DNA of 64,000 nt from an uncultured Pseudomonadota bacterium (GTDB lineage: Bacteria > Myxococcota_A > UBA796 > GCA-2862545): assembly GCA_913061235.1 (NCBI GenBank), contig CAJXTB010000009.1, positions 1-64,000 of the forward strand, read 5' to 3'. Below the pieces are notes generated by a model that was not told where the DNA came from, did not search any database, and saw only the letters and a list, made by a program, of their open reading frames with translations. Numbering within the stretch: position 1 is the first letter of the stretch; the number at the start of each line of letters is the position of its first letter. This document shows, piece by piece, positions 1 through 10,200 of this stretch. The translations under genes were made by a program, and so were the position numbers.

Positions 1-1322
1 GCTTCAGCTCTATATTTCCATTGGAATCATCACTTGATTCGACCATTCATATTCTGCTCGAATTTCAAAGACCGGCTCTTTCGAGCCTGCTCGCTACCCC
101 GGTGGGTGGTGAGCGCCGCGACATCTATACGATGCCCGCGGTGGCGTCCAGTAAGTTTCTTACTTACTCGACTCGGCCGTTTCCAGCCTGCCCCCTCACG
201 TTTCCGTGGGTGGGCGCCGCGGCATCTATGCGATGGCCGCGGTGGCGTCCAGTAAGTTTCTCACTTACTCGACTCGGCCGTTTCCGGCCTGCCCCCTCAC
301 GTCTCCGTGGGTGGGCGCCGCGGCATCTATGCGATGGCCGCGATGGTGTCAAGCAAGAAGTTCTTGCTCGATGCCGTAAGAGTCAGTGTGTCGACCCTTT
401 CAGCGCCTTCCCGTGTACTGTACTGGGAGGGACTTGCCAACCAGAAGTTCTGGTCAGCGTCGGTGGCGGCGACTCTCTGTTCGCCCCCAACGATGGACAG
501 CTAATAGCGTGGTCCGGCCGACTGTCAACGGCCACGATTAGCCGCTCTGGTGCATCATGGACCAAGTCATGCCCACGACGCCGGGAATGCTGAAGATCGA
601 TAGCGGAGATCATTTTCCAAGCGCCCAGCTCTCGCCCTTTTGCACACAAGACGGCTCCCGTTGCGCCCCAGCGGTTGTGAAGTCCATTGGTCGTTGCACT
701 GTAGCGTCTCCAGACCCCGTCGATGGGCACTGCATGCCTGCGCTGTCGAACATAGCAGAGCTCGCTCCACCAGCTTGCACCTATGAAATCAGGTCTTGGG
801 GCGAGGACTACCAATGTCCAGGGCACTCCCTAGAACAACATCCAACGGCCGGCGGCAGACAGGCAACGGTGGGGGTGGTACTCTCCATGATCGTCCATGT
901 GGGTACGGACGGCACACTCGAACATGCGGGACTCCCCCCGACCAAGAGGCAACGTCCGCCCTGGTAGGGGCGCCACCTCCGTCGAAAACCGGCGTTTCTG
1001 CCGCTGGCGAACGCCCTAGCGAACGGCCGTCGATAATTTGCCTGCGTTTTTGGGGGCATGACCAGTCGGGCGACTCCCAAGGCAGGCGCTCCTCCAGCTG
1101 GAACATTGGCACCACCTCAGGCGACACCACACGGCTTCCCAAGGGCAACCCTAGAATGCGTATCAAACCGGTCAGGCTCTGCCCGATCGCCGGCGCTACA
1201 ATGACTCGCACCATGCGCTGGTCCATGAACGTCCATCTCTTCTTCTTGGACAAACACGAGTACCACCAACAGCGTAAACATCGGTTTACACCATTGCCAT
1301 TTGGTCGTCGGACTCGTGCGCA
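1..1322. other. Gene-poor region, no convincing CDS
   Basis: I see no gene here that I can support. Open frames exist on both strands but carry no recognisable motif, signal peptide or ribosome site, and their predicted products are rich in Arg, Pro and Ser, as expected of frames opened by high GC. The left part holds a 101-bp tandem repeat. A small perfect inverted repeat (GTAAAC, four-base spacer, GTTTAC) lies at 1274-1289, just beyond the 3' end of the minus-strand gene that stops at 1323. The stretch may be a decayed gene or a spacer; nothing in it decides which. Confidence 0.5.
72..350. repeat. 101-bp direct tandem repeat, about 2.7 copies
   Basis: The segment GGCATCTATGCGATGGCCGC and its flanks recur at exactly 101-bp spacing. 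Matching landmarks sit at 140 and 241 (GGTGGCGTCC), and at 220 and 321 (CGGCATCTAT). The second and third copies are nearly identical over the shared part. The first copy, starting near 72, is more diverged, and the third breaks off near 350. The period is not a multiple of three, so this is not an in-frame protein repeat. I see no associated gene. Confidence 0.85.
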
Positions 1323-2369
1323 CTACTCGTCCAACAGCGGCGCACGCACCAAGCGACCCGTCCGTCCCACGTAGGGGCCGGCGGTCACGTGAACAGCAAT
1401 CGGTCCACGAAGCAATTCCCGAAGTAGCGTGCCCTCCGCGCCACGATTGTGGAGCTCAATACCGGGCTGTCCCTCACCCAACGCGATCGTGTTGTCACCG
1501 GCGACGATGTAGCGCTCGGGAGCGATGGACAGCTCTGTCATTGGCCAGCGCTCCCGCCCTTGTCGCCAGTCTCCCATTTCGCCAACGGACCCAAGGTCTC
1601 TGCTCCAGACCGAGCCGTCATCCCAGTGAATCAACATGCGATGGGTCGCGTTTATCGCCGTGTGATCTGCGAGGTACGCCCCGACTTCCGCTACGGTCAA
1701 CAACTCCGGTTCGCGCACGGTGAACTGCATCTGCCCGTCCTCAAACTGCCCCATCAACGTAAGTGGACGTGGGTAGCCCAAGTTGTACACCACTCGGAGT
1801 TTATCGTCGTCCCATGGCCACAAGTACACCTCGGTGGGCTCCAACCCTGAAGGCTGAAGACCGGTCACACCAAACTCCGTCCCGTTCGTCCACACTTCGA
1901 GGTCGTGACCGACGGGAAGGACCGAATGCCCGTCATTCGACAAGGCGACCAATGGCCCAGAGAAGCCCCACAGAGGTTGCTCTCCAGCAATGAGTTGGTC
2001 GAGCTGAGTTAGGGTGAGCAATGATGGATCAACCATGTGCGCGTTGAAGTCGTAGAAGCCAAAGACGTCGAGCCACCCGCCAAGGTTGTCTCCATCAACG
2101 GGCTTAGCGACCACCGACCATTCGAGGTCGTCGCACAGAAAGGCCACAAAGCGAGAGTCGGTCAGCAATGCCGGGTAGCCGAGCCCTTTCTTCGGCTGTA
2201 CGACACCGGATAGATTTCCGCGAATCGCCCGTTCAATCTCGAGACTCGGCATCTCTGGGTAATCGCCAGGGATCATTCGGGCGACGACGACATCCTCACA
2301 CTCGCTGAGCACATCCATCAGGGATGAACTCATGGGTTGGGCAGAGGCGAGGGAGAGCAAAAGCAGCAC
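1323..2369 (-). CDS. Secreted protein of unknown function
   Basis: A 348-residue protein that I do not recognise. It starts with GTG, preceded by GGAG five bases upstream. The first dozen residues are a short hydrophobic stretch (LLLLSLASAQP) that looks like a compact signal peptide, so the protein is probably periplasmic or outside the cell. The rest is Trp- and Asp-rich without an obvious catalytic motif or membrane segment. It is the last gene of a minus-strand series that also holds a lipoprotein (2450-2878) and a redoxin lipoprotein (2907-3452), about 80 bp downstream of the former. Its role is unknown. Confidence 0.7.
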   Translation of the reverse strand: MLLLLSLASAQPMSSSLMDVLSECEDVVVARMIPGDYPEMPSLEIERAIRGNLSGVVQPKKGLGYPALLTDSRFVAFLCDDLEWSVVAKPVDGDNLGGWLDVFGFYDFNAHMVDPSLLTLTQLDQLIAGEQPLWGFSGPLVALSNDGHSVLPVGHDLEVWTNGTEFGVTGLQPSGLEPTEVYLWPWDDDKLRVVYNLGYPRPLTLMGQFEDGQMQFTVREPELLTVAEVGAYLADHTAINATHRMLIHWDDGSVWSRDLGSVGEMGDWRQGRERWPMTELSIAPERYIVAGDNTIALGEGQPGIELHNRGAEGTLLRELLRGPIAVHVTAGPYVGRTGRLVRAPLLDE

Positions 2370-2449
2370 AGGTTCTCCAGGGTGGGCCCACCCAACGGGC
2401 GCAGGCTGACCACCTTACGTTCCACGACGCACCTTTTCACCGGGTTGCC

Positions 2450-2878
2450 CTAGGGCGTAGCAATAGTCGGTACGCCAACGGAAGGTACAGCGGCTGGAAG
2501 CGTGGGTATTCGCAGCTGAACGGACCGGTTTCCAGTCAGTCGCACGGGTCCACCAGGCCACACATCAATGGGTTCACCCGGGTCATGGGCCGCATTGTTG
2601 TTGAGGTCCAGGTACGCCTGCAAAGTCACCAGCGGATCTGGAGCACAACACACCGACACCACGCCAGTCGCGAGGGTCTGGGTGGGATTCGGCATGACGA
2701 CCAACCGCTCCTCCACTCCGTACGCACCCACGACTTCCAGCTGGAGAGGAGCTGTCGTCCCCACCGGAATGCCAACGTGGAACCGGACCTCGTAGACGTA
2801 CGAACACCCCACCAGCGCGGCCAGCAGCCCAGCAGCGAACACCACTCGGGCCATTGTGCCAAACAGACGTCGGGTCAT
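2450..2878 (-). CDS. Small lipoprotein of unknown function
   Basis: A 142-residue protein with a twin-Arg-free signal peptide ending in the lipobox L-V-G-C near residue 24, so it should be lipidated. The start at 2878 is chosen because a strong AGGAGG lies six bases upstream; an in-frame ATG five codons earlier overlaps that ribosome site and is unlikely. The mature part looks beta-rich, with a motif DLNNNAAHDPGEP that resembles loops of small beta-sandwich or calcium-binding surface domains. It starts 28 bp after the selenoprotein-like redoxin gene, so the two probably share a transcript. Function unknown. Confidence 0.75.
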   Translation of the reverse strand: MTRRLFGTMARVVFAAGLLAALVGCSYVYEVRFHVGIPVGTTAPLQLEVVGAYGVEERLVVMPNPTQTLATGVVSVCCAPDPLVTLQAYLDLNNNAAHDPGEPIDVWPGGPVRLTGNRSVQLRIPTLPAAVPSVGVPTIATP

Positions 2879-2906
2879 GCGCACCTCCTGCATCTGGGGT
2901 GTAGCG

Positions 2907-3452
2907 CTACTCTGCTGCCAACGCCGCTTCTACGAGGTCATCGACCAGACCGTTCGAGTTGCGCAGCTCGTGAAACACAACCATGCCGTCGCTGTCGATG
3001 ACTGTGTAGCTGTGACGAGTCTCTCCCCAGCCGTCGAACCAGTCACCGTCAACATCTGCAAGCACGGTGTAGGACAGGTCGAGGCCGTCTTTGAACGAGG
3101 CTGCTTCTTCGACGGAAATATCGCCGCGGTTGTTGTCTTCGATGACCACGGTCATCACGGATACGTCGTCGGGACCTTCACTTTCGTACCATTCGTCGAG
3201 CTCCTGAACCAGGGCTCTACACGAGGGTCACCACATTGCCGAGCCGACCAAGATGACCCGTTGGCCACCTCGTTCGGACAGGGCCACCAACGCCCCGGTG
3301 GTGTCAGGCAAGCTGAACTCTGGAGCGCATCGACCCACCTCGACGGCGCACGAGTCGTTGACGACGTCCAGATCGGTTCCGCCGATTCCGTCATCAGTAT
3401 CCGAGGTGGTGCAGGCTGCGAGGGCGACTGCGACGGGAATCAGAATGCGCAT
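2907..3452 (-). CDS. Redoxin-like lipoprotein, probable selenoprotein (Sec75 in a UxxC motif)
   Basis: Reading through one in-frame TGA (3228-3230) joins two open segments into a 181-residue redoxin. The N-terminus is a lipoprotein signal (lipobox A-L-A-A-C, Cys14). A redoxin start follows (CAPEFSLPDTTG), then the active-site strand ILVGSAMW-TGA-PSCR. The TGA falls exactly where TlpA/AhpC-family redoxins carry the first Cys of WCxxC, giving W-U-P-S-C (Sec75, Cys78). The thioredoxin fold then continues in frame to the stop. The start at 3452 has GGAG five bases upstream. Known family role: thiol-disulfide or peroxide chemistry, here on the outer face of a membrane. A frameshift-free nonsense pseudogene is the alternative, but the exact position and a downstream hairpin argue for selenocysteine. 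Confidence 0.82.
3198..3217 (-). promoter_or_regulatory. Candidate bacterial SECIS hairpin
   Basis: Starting 10 bases after the TGA, the mRNA can fold GAGCCCUG against CAGGAGCUC: eight base pairs with one bulged A and a three-base loop GUU. The loop begins with G and lies 18 bases after the UGA. Known bacterial SECIS elements have a short apical loop with a G among its first two bases at about this distance. The element lies within coding sequence, as bacterial SECIS elements do. Confidence 0.65.
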
Positions 3453-3517
3453 GTGAACTCCACGCTGGCCCGTATGCTGGCAGAGCATGACGGTTACGAC
3501 AAATCCAATGGGACGGC

Positions 3518-4252
3518 TCAGACCCCGGTCAGGACCTTCTCAGCAAACGACGCTTGAAAGGCCCGCGGCGGAATGGGACCCGAACAGTTGAAGACGATGC
3601 CGTCCATCTTGCGCGACTTGAGCGTCTCAAACAGCTTGGCACCCGTGTAGTGCAACACGCGCACTGAGCCGGCCAGACGCGACTTGTTCTGCTCGACAAA
3701 CGCCTTCACCGTATCAGGGGCGGTGAAGACAGCGACCAGCTTGCGGCCCTTGTCATCTGGGGCCATCGCCACGGTCTCGCTGCCGTCTTTCGCCTTGACC
3801 ACGACCACCATGTACCCGCCAAACTCCCGATACACTCGGAACGGGTCGTCCACCATTCCGGGGTCTGCAAGGGTCTGCTCAACGAACACTGAGTTGCCCC
3901 AGCGCTCCAGCTGGTCACCGTGAGTCGCCAGAGTGAAGTGAATCGCAATGGGCGTATCGGGGTTCAGCTGAACGCCGGTGACATCATCTAGCATGGTCTT
4001 GAACGCGACATATCCTGGCGTTCGACCCACTTTTTCTGGCTTGTATCCGCTTGAATTCTTGAACTCATACAGAGCGTCGTCATTGCTGAACAACGTCAGC
4101 CAACGCTTGCCATTCTCATCCACAAGAGGGGATGTACCACCGTCTTTGTCTTCGAGCACACGCCAGTCTGGATGTTCGGTAATGGCCCTGTGCAGAGCCT
4201 CAACGTCTCCGCGCTTCTCGTTCCATGCCAATAGGCGACGTTCTAAGCTCAT
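3518..4252 (-). CDS. SseB-like protein coupled to the giant DUF4157 gene
   Basis: A 244-residue soluble protein without signal peptide. Two halves look alike. The first (about residues 45-135) has RWLTLFSNDDALYEF and later GVQLNPDTPI; the second (about 165-240) has KLVAVFTAPDTVKAF and later GIVFNCSGPIPP. This pattern resembles the SseB N-terminal domain fold, duplicated. The ATG overlaps the stop of the 2226-residue gene upstream (ATGA, 4 bp), so translation is probably coupled. By position it could be an immunity protein, chaperone or adaptor for the large protein; that is inference. The fold assignment rests on motif likeness only. Confidence 0.6.
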   Translation of the reverse strand: MSLERRLLAWNEKRGDVEALHRAITEHPDWRVLEDKDGGTSPLVDENGKRWLTLFSNDDALYEFKNSSGYKPEKVGRTPGYVAFKTMLDDVTGVQLNPDTPIAIHFTLATHGDQLERWGNSVFVEQTLADPGMVDDPFRVYREFGGYMVVVVKAKDGSETVAMAPDDKGRKLVAVFTAPDTVKAFVEQNKSRLAGSVRVLHYTGAKLFETLKSRKMDGIVFNCSGPIPPRAFQASFAEKVLTGV

Positions 4253-7200
4253 CGGTCGTAGTGCCTCAACGGGTCTTGCCCTGTAGCTTCGTAAGCTTGA
4301 TTCAGAATGCGCTGTACCTGCGCTTCGAGCGCGGAGCCTTCAGGAATCCCCTGACTGCGTGTGTAGGGCGCATGAGCCACATCCGACGGTCCATTGTAGG
4401 TCAGAACCACTACACGATTGCCGCGGTCATCCAGTCCGTACCACTGGGTACCTGGAGCCACGCCCGTGTAGCCCATGGTGTACTCCTGATTCGGGACCAC
4501 CGTCGGGTTGTCGAGCCAAGAGGTCGGCATGGTCATGCCGTTGCCGGTGAACGGATTGAGACTCGTCTGCAGCCCACCAATGGGGGCTTCCTGCGTCTCT
4601 TGACCCGTTGTGTAGCGCGTCTCAGCAAAGGCTCGGATGACGGGGTCATCATGGGCCATAGCAAAGTCAATGATGCTCTGGTCGACCGGAATCTGGGCCG
4701 ATGACTTCATGTCTTCGGTCAGCGGGGTGTCTGTGTAGAGCAAGGATTCTACGGACTGATAGCGACCACCGGATTCGGTGACGTACGGGCTTGGCCGATC
4801 TGGATCTGTCTGACGGTAGTCGAGCCCCAACGCAGAGACGGTCTCGGGTGCGGTCAACCCGTCCGTGTTTTCGGCGGGCCCCACGGAGCCCCCTACGACA
4901 GGCGTCCGGGACTCATTTCCATGATAATCCTGCCAGAGCCCAGACATGGCATCCTCTGACACGACTTTCCGTAGGACGTCAGACTCTTGGAATGCGGCGT
5001 CGAACATCATGTGACTCTGAACCAACGTCTCCAAGTCCGACGAGCTCATCTCACTCACATGCGTGGTGGTCTGCAGCTCGTACGCCTCTTGCAGCACGTT
5101 CACCGCATTCAAGCGCTCTTGTGCCGTCTCCATGTCTAGGACGTAGTCCGTGATCATGGACGCATTGGCACCGCCATCGGCGTAGTCGATGAGTCGGTCG
5201 AGCACCTCGGTGTCGATGTCGTCATCCGTTCGTGCCGTGGTGGTACCGGTGCCAGGCTCCTCGACCAACGTGGAGGTTCCGAGCTCAGGTAGTGGCTGAT
5301 CCACCGATTCCTCTGCCGTATCGGCCACCGCTTGGGTCACAGCAGCCTGGGCGTTCAGCAGCTTGTTCTGAAGCGAAACGAACTCTGGGTCACCGTTGGA
5401 CGCACGCAGGCCAATCTGCGTGCGGTGTTCTTCGGAGAGGTCTGCGAGAGCACCGGCATGCAGGCGTCCAAGGTGTTCGACGCTCAGGTTTCCAAAGGGC
5501 TGGTCATTCATCAGCCGGACGGCGCGCCCCTGCGCAATGTGACCGCCAAGAGTGCCTATGCCCAGCTTGGTGGTCATGTTGATCCAGTACGCTGGGTCCT
5601 GGAGAGCCGCGGGATTGGTGAGTGCATCACCGGCGAGAGCCGTCAGCTCATCAATGGCCCCTTCCAAGTACATACCAGCTAGACCATTCGCCTCGGTAAC
5701 CTCGCTGAATCCGCTCTTGCCGTAGTCAGCAACCACTCCAGTGACGCTGTTCTTGGCAATGCCAACGAAGAACTGTCGCAGCGCCATGTCCAAGTTGTCG
5801 CCACGCCACACGTCCTCATTGAACAGCAGGCCGTTCAGCTCGCCGGGAAGGCTCGTCACCGCTGCTGCAGCAAGCTTGAGGAAGACATCGTCACCGGCGG
5901 ACACGGCCTTGAGCCACGGCCCAACCGAAGCCATGCGGCTCATTCCGAGCGTCGCAAACTGAAGTGCTGCGTCCGTGAGGGTCTTCGCCAAGTCTACGAG
6001 CATGTCCTCGGCGCCGTAGCGTGAGCCCTTGATGGCAAAGTTGATGGCGATGTTTACCAACCCTGCTGCGAGGGTGATGCCCGCCGACCAGAGCGCTGCA
6101 CTCACCGCTGTGGCAGCACCAAAGCTGACAATCGCGATGACCACGCCCGCGATTGCGGTAACGATCATGGTGGCCATGGCCGCTAGCTGATTCTGACTGG
6201 CCTCTTCAAATGCGGTCGCCGTGTCAACCCGGGCGCACTGCGCCTCAAACTCACTCCACCACGTCTCGGCGGCAGAGGCTTTGTCCGCGTTTGCGTGGTC
6301 GAACAAGAACCCAGTCGCCGAGTCGAAGTGCTTGTCACTGCCCGCGTCAAACATGCGCTGGAGCTTGATGATGTGACCGGCGAGCATGACGTCGGTCGCG
6401 GTGATCTGACCTTCATCCGACTCGGCCTGACCGTTCTCGTAGCGCTCCCGCTGCTCGGCGAGATCCGTGGTCATGGAGGCGCTGGTCTGGTCCAGCCATG
6501 CCTGCAGATCCTCATTGGTTGATGCGCGGGTCCGCACCTTCTCGGGCAGCATATTTCGGAACTTCTGGTCCGCCATTTGCCACATATCAATCGCGTTCTT
6601 GTCACGACGGAGGGACTCACCCAGCAACAATTCCCAGTCGAACTGGGTGCCGCCATCCGCTTCTGCATTCAAGCAGATCAAGATGTGGTGAATGGCACTT
6701 GTGAGCGAGGCCGCAAGCGATGGCTCAAGAGCTGCCAAATACGTAGGCAGCCGTGCCATCTGACCTGGCACCTGGCGAGCGTAATAGGCGCGGTCGTGCG
6801 CATTGATCTTCGCCTGGTAGGTGGCTGCCCGGCCACCCAGGTTCACCAGCATGTCCAATCGGGTGTAGTAGTCCGTCTGCGACTTCACCTGCTGCAACGC
6901 CTTGGCCACCCACTCTTCACGCGTACCCAAGGTATCCGCGCCGTACATGAGCATGTCGCCTTCGTCGGCTTCACCTGTGGTCAGCTTGTCCTGAAGCATG
7001 GCCTCGACGGTGTCACCACCGGAGAATTCTTCAGTAATCCACGACTGCGTCGCCGCTTCGTTGGCGTCCCAGCCATCTATTGCTGACTGGCGATTCTCAA
7101 GGCTGGTGCCGGCACGCATGTCCTCGACATCCATGTGACCACCGGACTCGTAGACCGCCATGGACTGCATGAAGACGGCGTGGTTCTCAGTCGCCTGAAC

Positions 7201-10200
7201 GCCTTGAAGCCAGTCATCTCCTTGGTACATGTTTGCGTCGCTGACGGCAGCCAGAGCTGCGGTGGGGTCATTGCTCCACTCAGAGGAGTCCTTGAGCTGG
7301 CCAGCACGCGCGGCCCCCATGTTGCCTTGGGACAACGCCAAGGCACGGTCGTTCTCACCCTCCGAGTAGGTGGCCGAGAAGTCGCCGTTGATGTCGTTGA
7401 CGAGTGTGGTGTCCGCGTGCGCCTGCTGGTCTTCAGCCGACAGGGCATCAAAGCGGCCGCCTCCGTTCATACGGTCGTAGCTGTAGCGGGCGTAGGCCAG
7501 TCGAAGCTCGGCAGCCTTCTCGGGACCATATTTTTCGAGCAACAAGAAGGCGCCGGCCTCATCCGTTCCAGCCAACGTATCCATGGTCTGAAACAGCAGC
7601 GCGGCGTCTGCGCGAAGGCCAGACTCGTCTTGGGACAGGGACATGTCTGCCAATGAGTTGATGGCAAGCATGGTGTCGACGTCAGTGAACGGGTTCATGA
7701 CGCTGTCGATCACGCTCTTCTCTTGCCACTCCGGGTCCACGGCCAACGCCGCACGCCCTTCATCAGACACCCCACGCAGTGCCGGGTCCAGAACATCGGA
7801 ATCCGGGAACCACGAGTTCGCGCCGTAGTCCATGGCATGTTTCGCAGCCGAGACTTCGTCGCCCATAATCCAGGCCAACAGCGACTTCTCAAGGCTACCG
7901 CTGGTTTCATCCTCAATCACGTACTTGAGGCTATGACCCTGCTGGTGCTGGTACTCTTCACACAGAGCGCTGGCCTGTAGAGGACTGGTTCCGCTGACGG
8001 CGGACATCATCTTGGCTTCGTCCGTTCCCCACATGTAGTCGGCAGAGGCCCACACATCCGATGCGCGCTTGGAACGGTCGGCCTTCTCGAGTGCCTCACC
8101 TGCCTTGGTCGCACTCTTGAGTGCCTCTTCCATCTTGCCGAGCAGGTTGCCCATCTGCGAACGGGTCGACACTGAGTAGCCGTCGAGGGCGGGTTGGACG
8201 GTAGTGTCGAGGAAGGTTCGTGCGGCACCACCAATACCTTCCAGCATGGCGGAAGACTGAGTTTGAGCAGCCTCAGCTGTCTGGACATGCTGGGCCTGCA
8301 CTTCGGTCGCAGAGGTCTGAAGGCCACCGACCTGCTCCGAAGCGGTCTGCTGAACATTCGTCTGGAAGACGGTCTGATTCTCTTGCGTCGCGAGTTGCTC
8401 TTCCTGCGAATAGTCCAAAATGGACGACATTGTCCCGTCGAACATTGACTGTACGGACGACATATTCTGCTGGTTCAACCGCTGTAGTTCCTGGAGAACC
8501 AGCTCGTGCTCGGAGTTGCTCCGAAACTCATACTTGGCGACGTACATGTCCCACATGGACGCATCCACGCCGGTATTCTCATCTGGGGCCACGCTTGCCA
8601 GTGCGTCCCGCTCGTCTTGCTGACGCTCTTGCAGTCCGCTGGCGACAGTCTCGGTGAATGACTGGTTTTGCTCGGTCACCTCTTGCACGCTTTGATTGAT
8701 TTCCTGGGTGGTCTGGTCTTGAGCGACCCCTACGTCTTGTTGGTGCGCCGCTGTTTCGTCTGCCACTACCGTGCGCTCAAGTGAGACCACGTTCTCAAAG
8801 TTCGCCCGACCTGCGGCTGCTGCCGCCTGATCCCGGTTCTTCTTCTCGTCTACCTGTTGCTGGTGACGCGCCATTCCTGGCCAGACTGCACTCAGTGCCG
8901 GAGCATGAATGGACTGAGACCATTCTTCCGCAGGCATTCCCCCCTTTGATAGGAGGTCCTCGTACACGGCATCCAGGAAGGTACGAAGCGCAGTGGCATA
9001 GTTCTCTTTGACCTTTGCTGCGTGTAGCTTGCCCGCGACAGCATCCGCTTTGGCCGCCCCACCCCCGTAGGTCTTCCCTTCAAGCTCCGCCGCAGTCTTC
9101 TCTTCGGCAGCCTGGGCCGTAATGTCGGTAATGACGGCGCCAAACTCGCCTTCCATGACGATCTTGTGTGCCTCTACCGCGCGCTGGATGACCAGAGGAA
9201 AGTCTGCCTCAGACGTGAGCAAGGCCGTCTCGGTGGTCTGCGCCTGCGTTGTCAACTGGCTAACGAGCTCCACAGAACTCTGGTCCACCGCTTGGTCAAA
9301 GGCATCATACGCACTGCTGGTCGTGGAGAGCGTAGTGTCCACATCCGACGACAGGCTCTGAAGGGCCTGGGTATTGCTGCTCACAAGAGTGGTTCGAAGG
9401 TCCGTTTCCGACGCGCCAAAGCTGGTGCTCGCGTCGATACACAGGGCGTTGACCTCGTTGGCAGCGGTGTTGAAGATGCCTTCGCCCACACCCAGCTGAG
9501 TGTTCAGGGACTGCACGACACGCTCGTGCGTGGCATTCAGCTCAGACGACTCTGGAATCGACGACGACAAGGACATGGGAGAGACCTGTCCAACGCGCAC
9601 AGCCGTTGTGCTCTGAACAACCGGTCCCATCACCGGACCCAATGGCGGAAGACTGACCGAGTCGGCTCCCGAAGACGTTGCCGCAGCCGGTTTGTCTGCT
9701 GCGGGGCCATTGCTTTGTGCAGCCTCAACACTCGATTCTGGTGTTTCTACAGCCGCCTCGACCTCTTCTTCCTCAGACTCGCAGACCTGGGCTTCCGCAT
9801 TTTCATCGCCGGAGGCTTCGGGAACCGATGCCTCTGGCACCGACTGAACCTCGGCAGCACGCATGTTCTCGGAGACAAAGTCTTCGGTGGTCGTGCCATC
9901 GCTGCGCTCAAAGCTCACAACGTAGGTCCAGCCATCAGCGGGGGCGACCTGCACGCCACCGTCGCCTTCTGCCCACTCACGAACTTCCGTCACCACACCA
10001 CGCCGAGCGTTCTCACCGGCACGCGCGTACACCTCATCACCGACAGCATGCGCCTTCGGTCCTGATTCTGGCGACTCTGTGGCGGCTTCGTCACGAAGGA
10101 CCATGCTCCCCATGCCAAAGGCGCCCGCCCCCAGCGAAGCGGCCTGTTCATTCAGCGCATTTCCGGCCTCTTCTTGAGCATGCCCGCCGCCATCTCGGGC

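Noticed and set aside
557-967. 136-codon plus-strand ORF in the gene-poor region
   Set aside because: No ribosome site, export signal or motif, and overlapping frames on both strands are equally open.
789-1253. 154-codon minus-strand ORF in the gene-poor region
   Set aside because: Its product is Arg/Pro-rich and no better supported than the overlapping plus-strand frames.
1274-1289. Perfect inverted repeat GTAAAC/GTTTAC as an operator or terminator
   Set aside because: The stem is only six AT-rich base pairs, lies beyond the 3' end of a gene, and has no T run, so no role can be supported.
6760-6780. TGGCAC-like sigma-54 motif inside the giant DUF4157 gene
   Set aside because: It lies within coding sequence, far from any gene start, and the -12 part does not fit.
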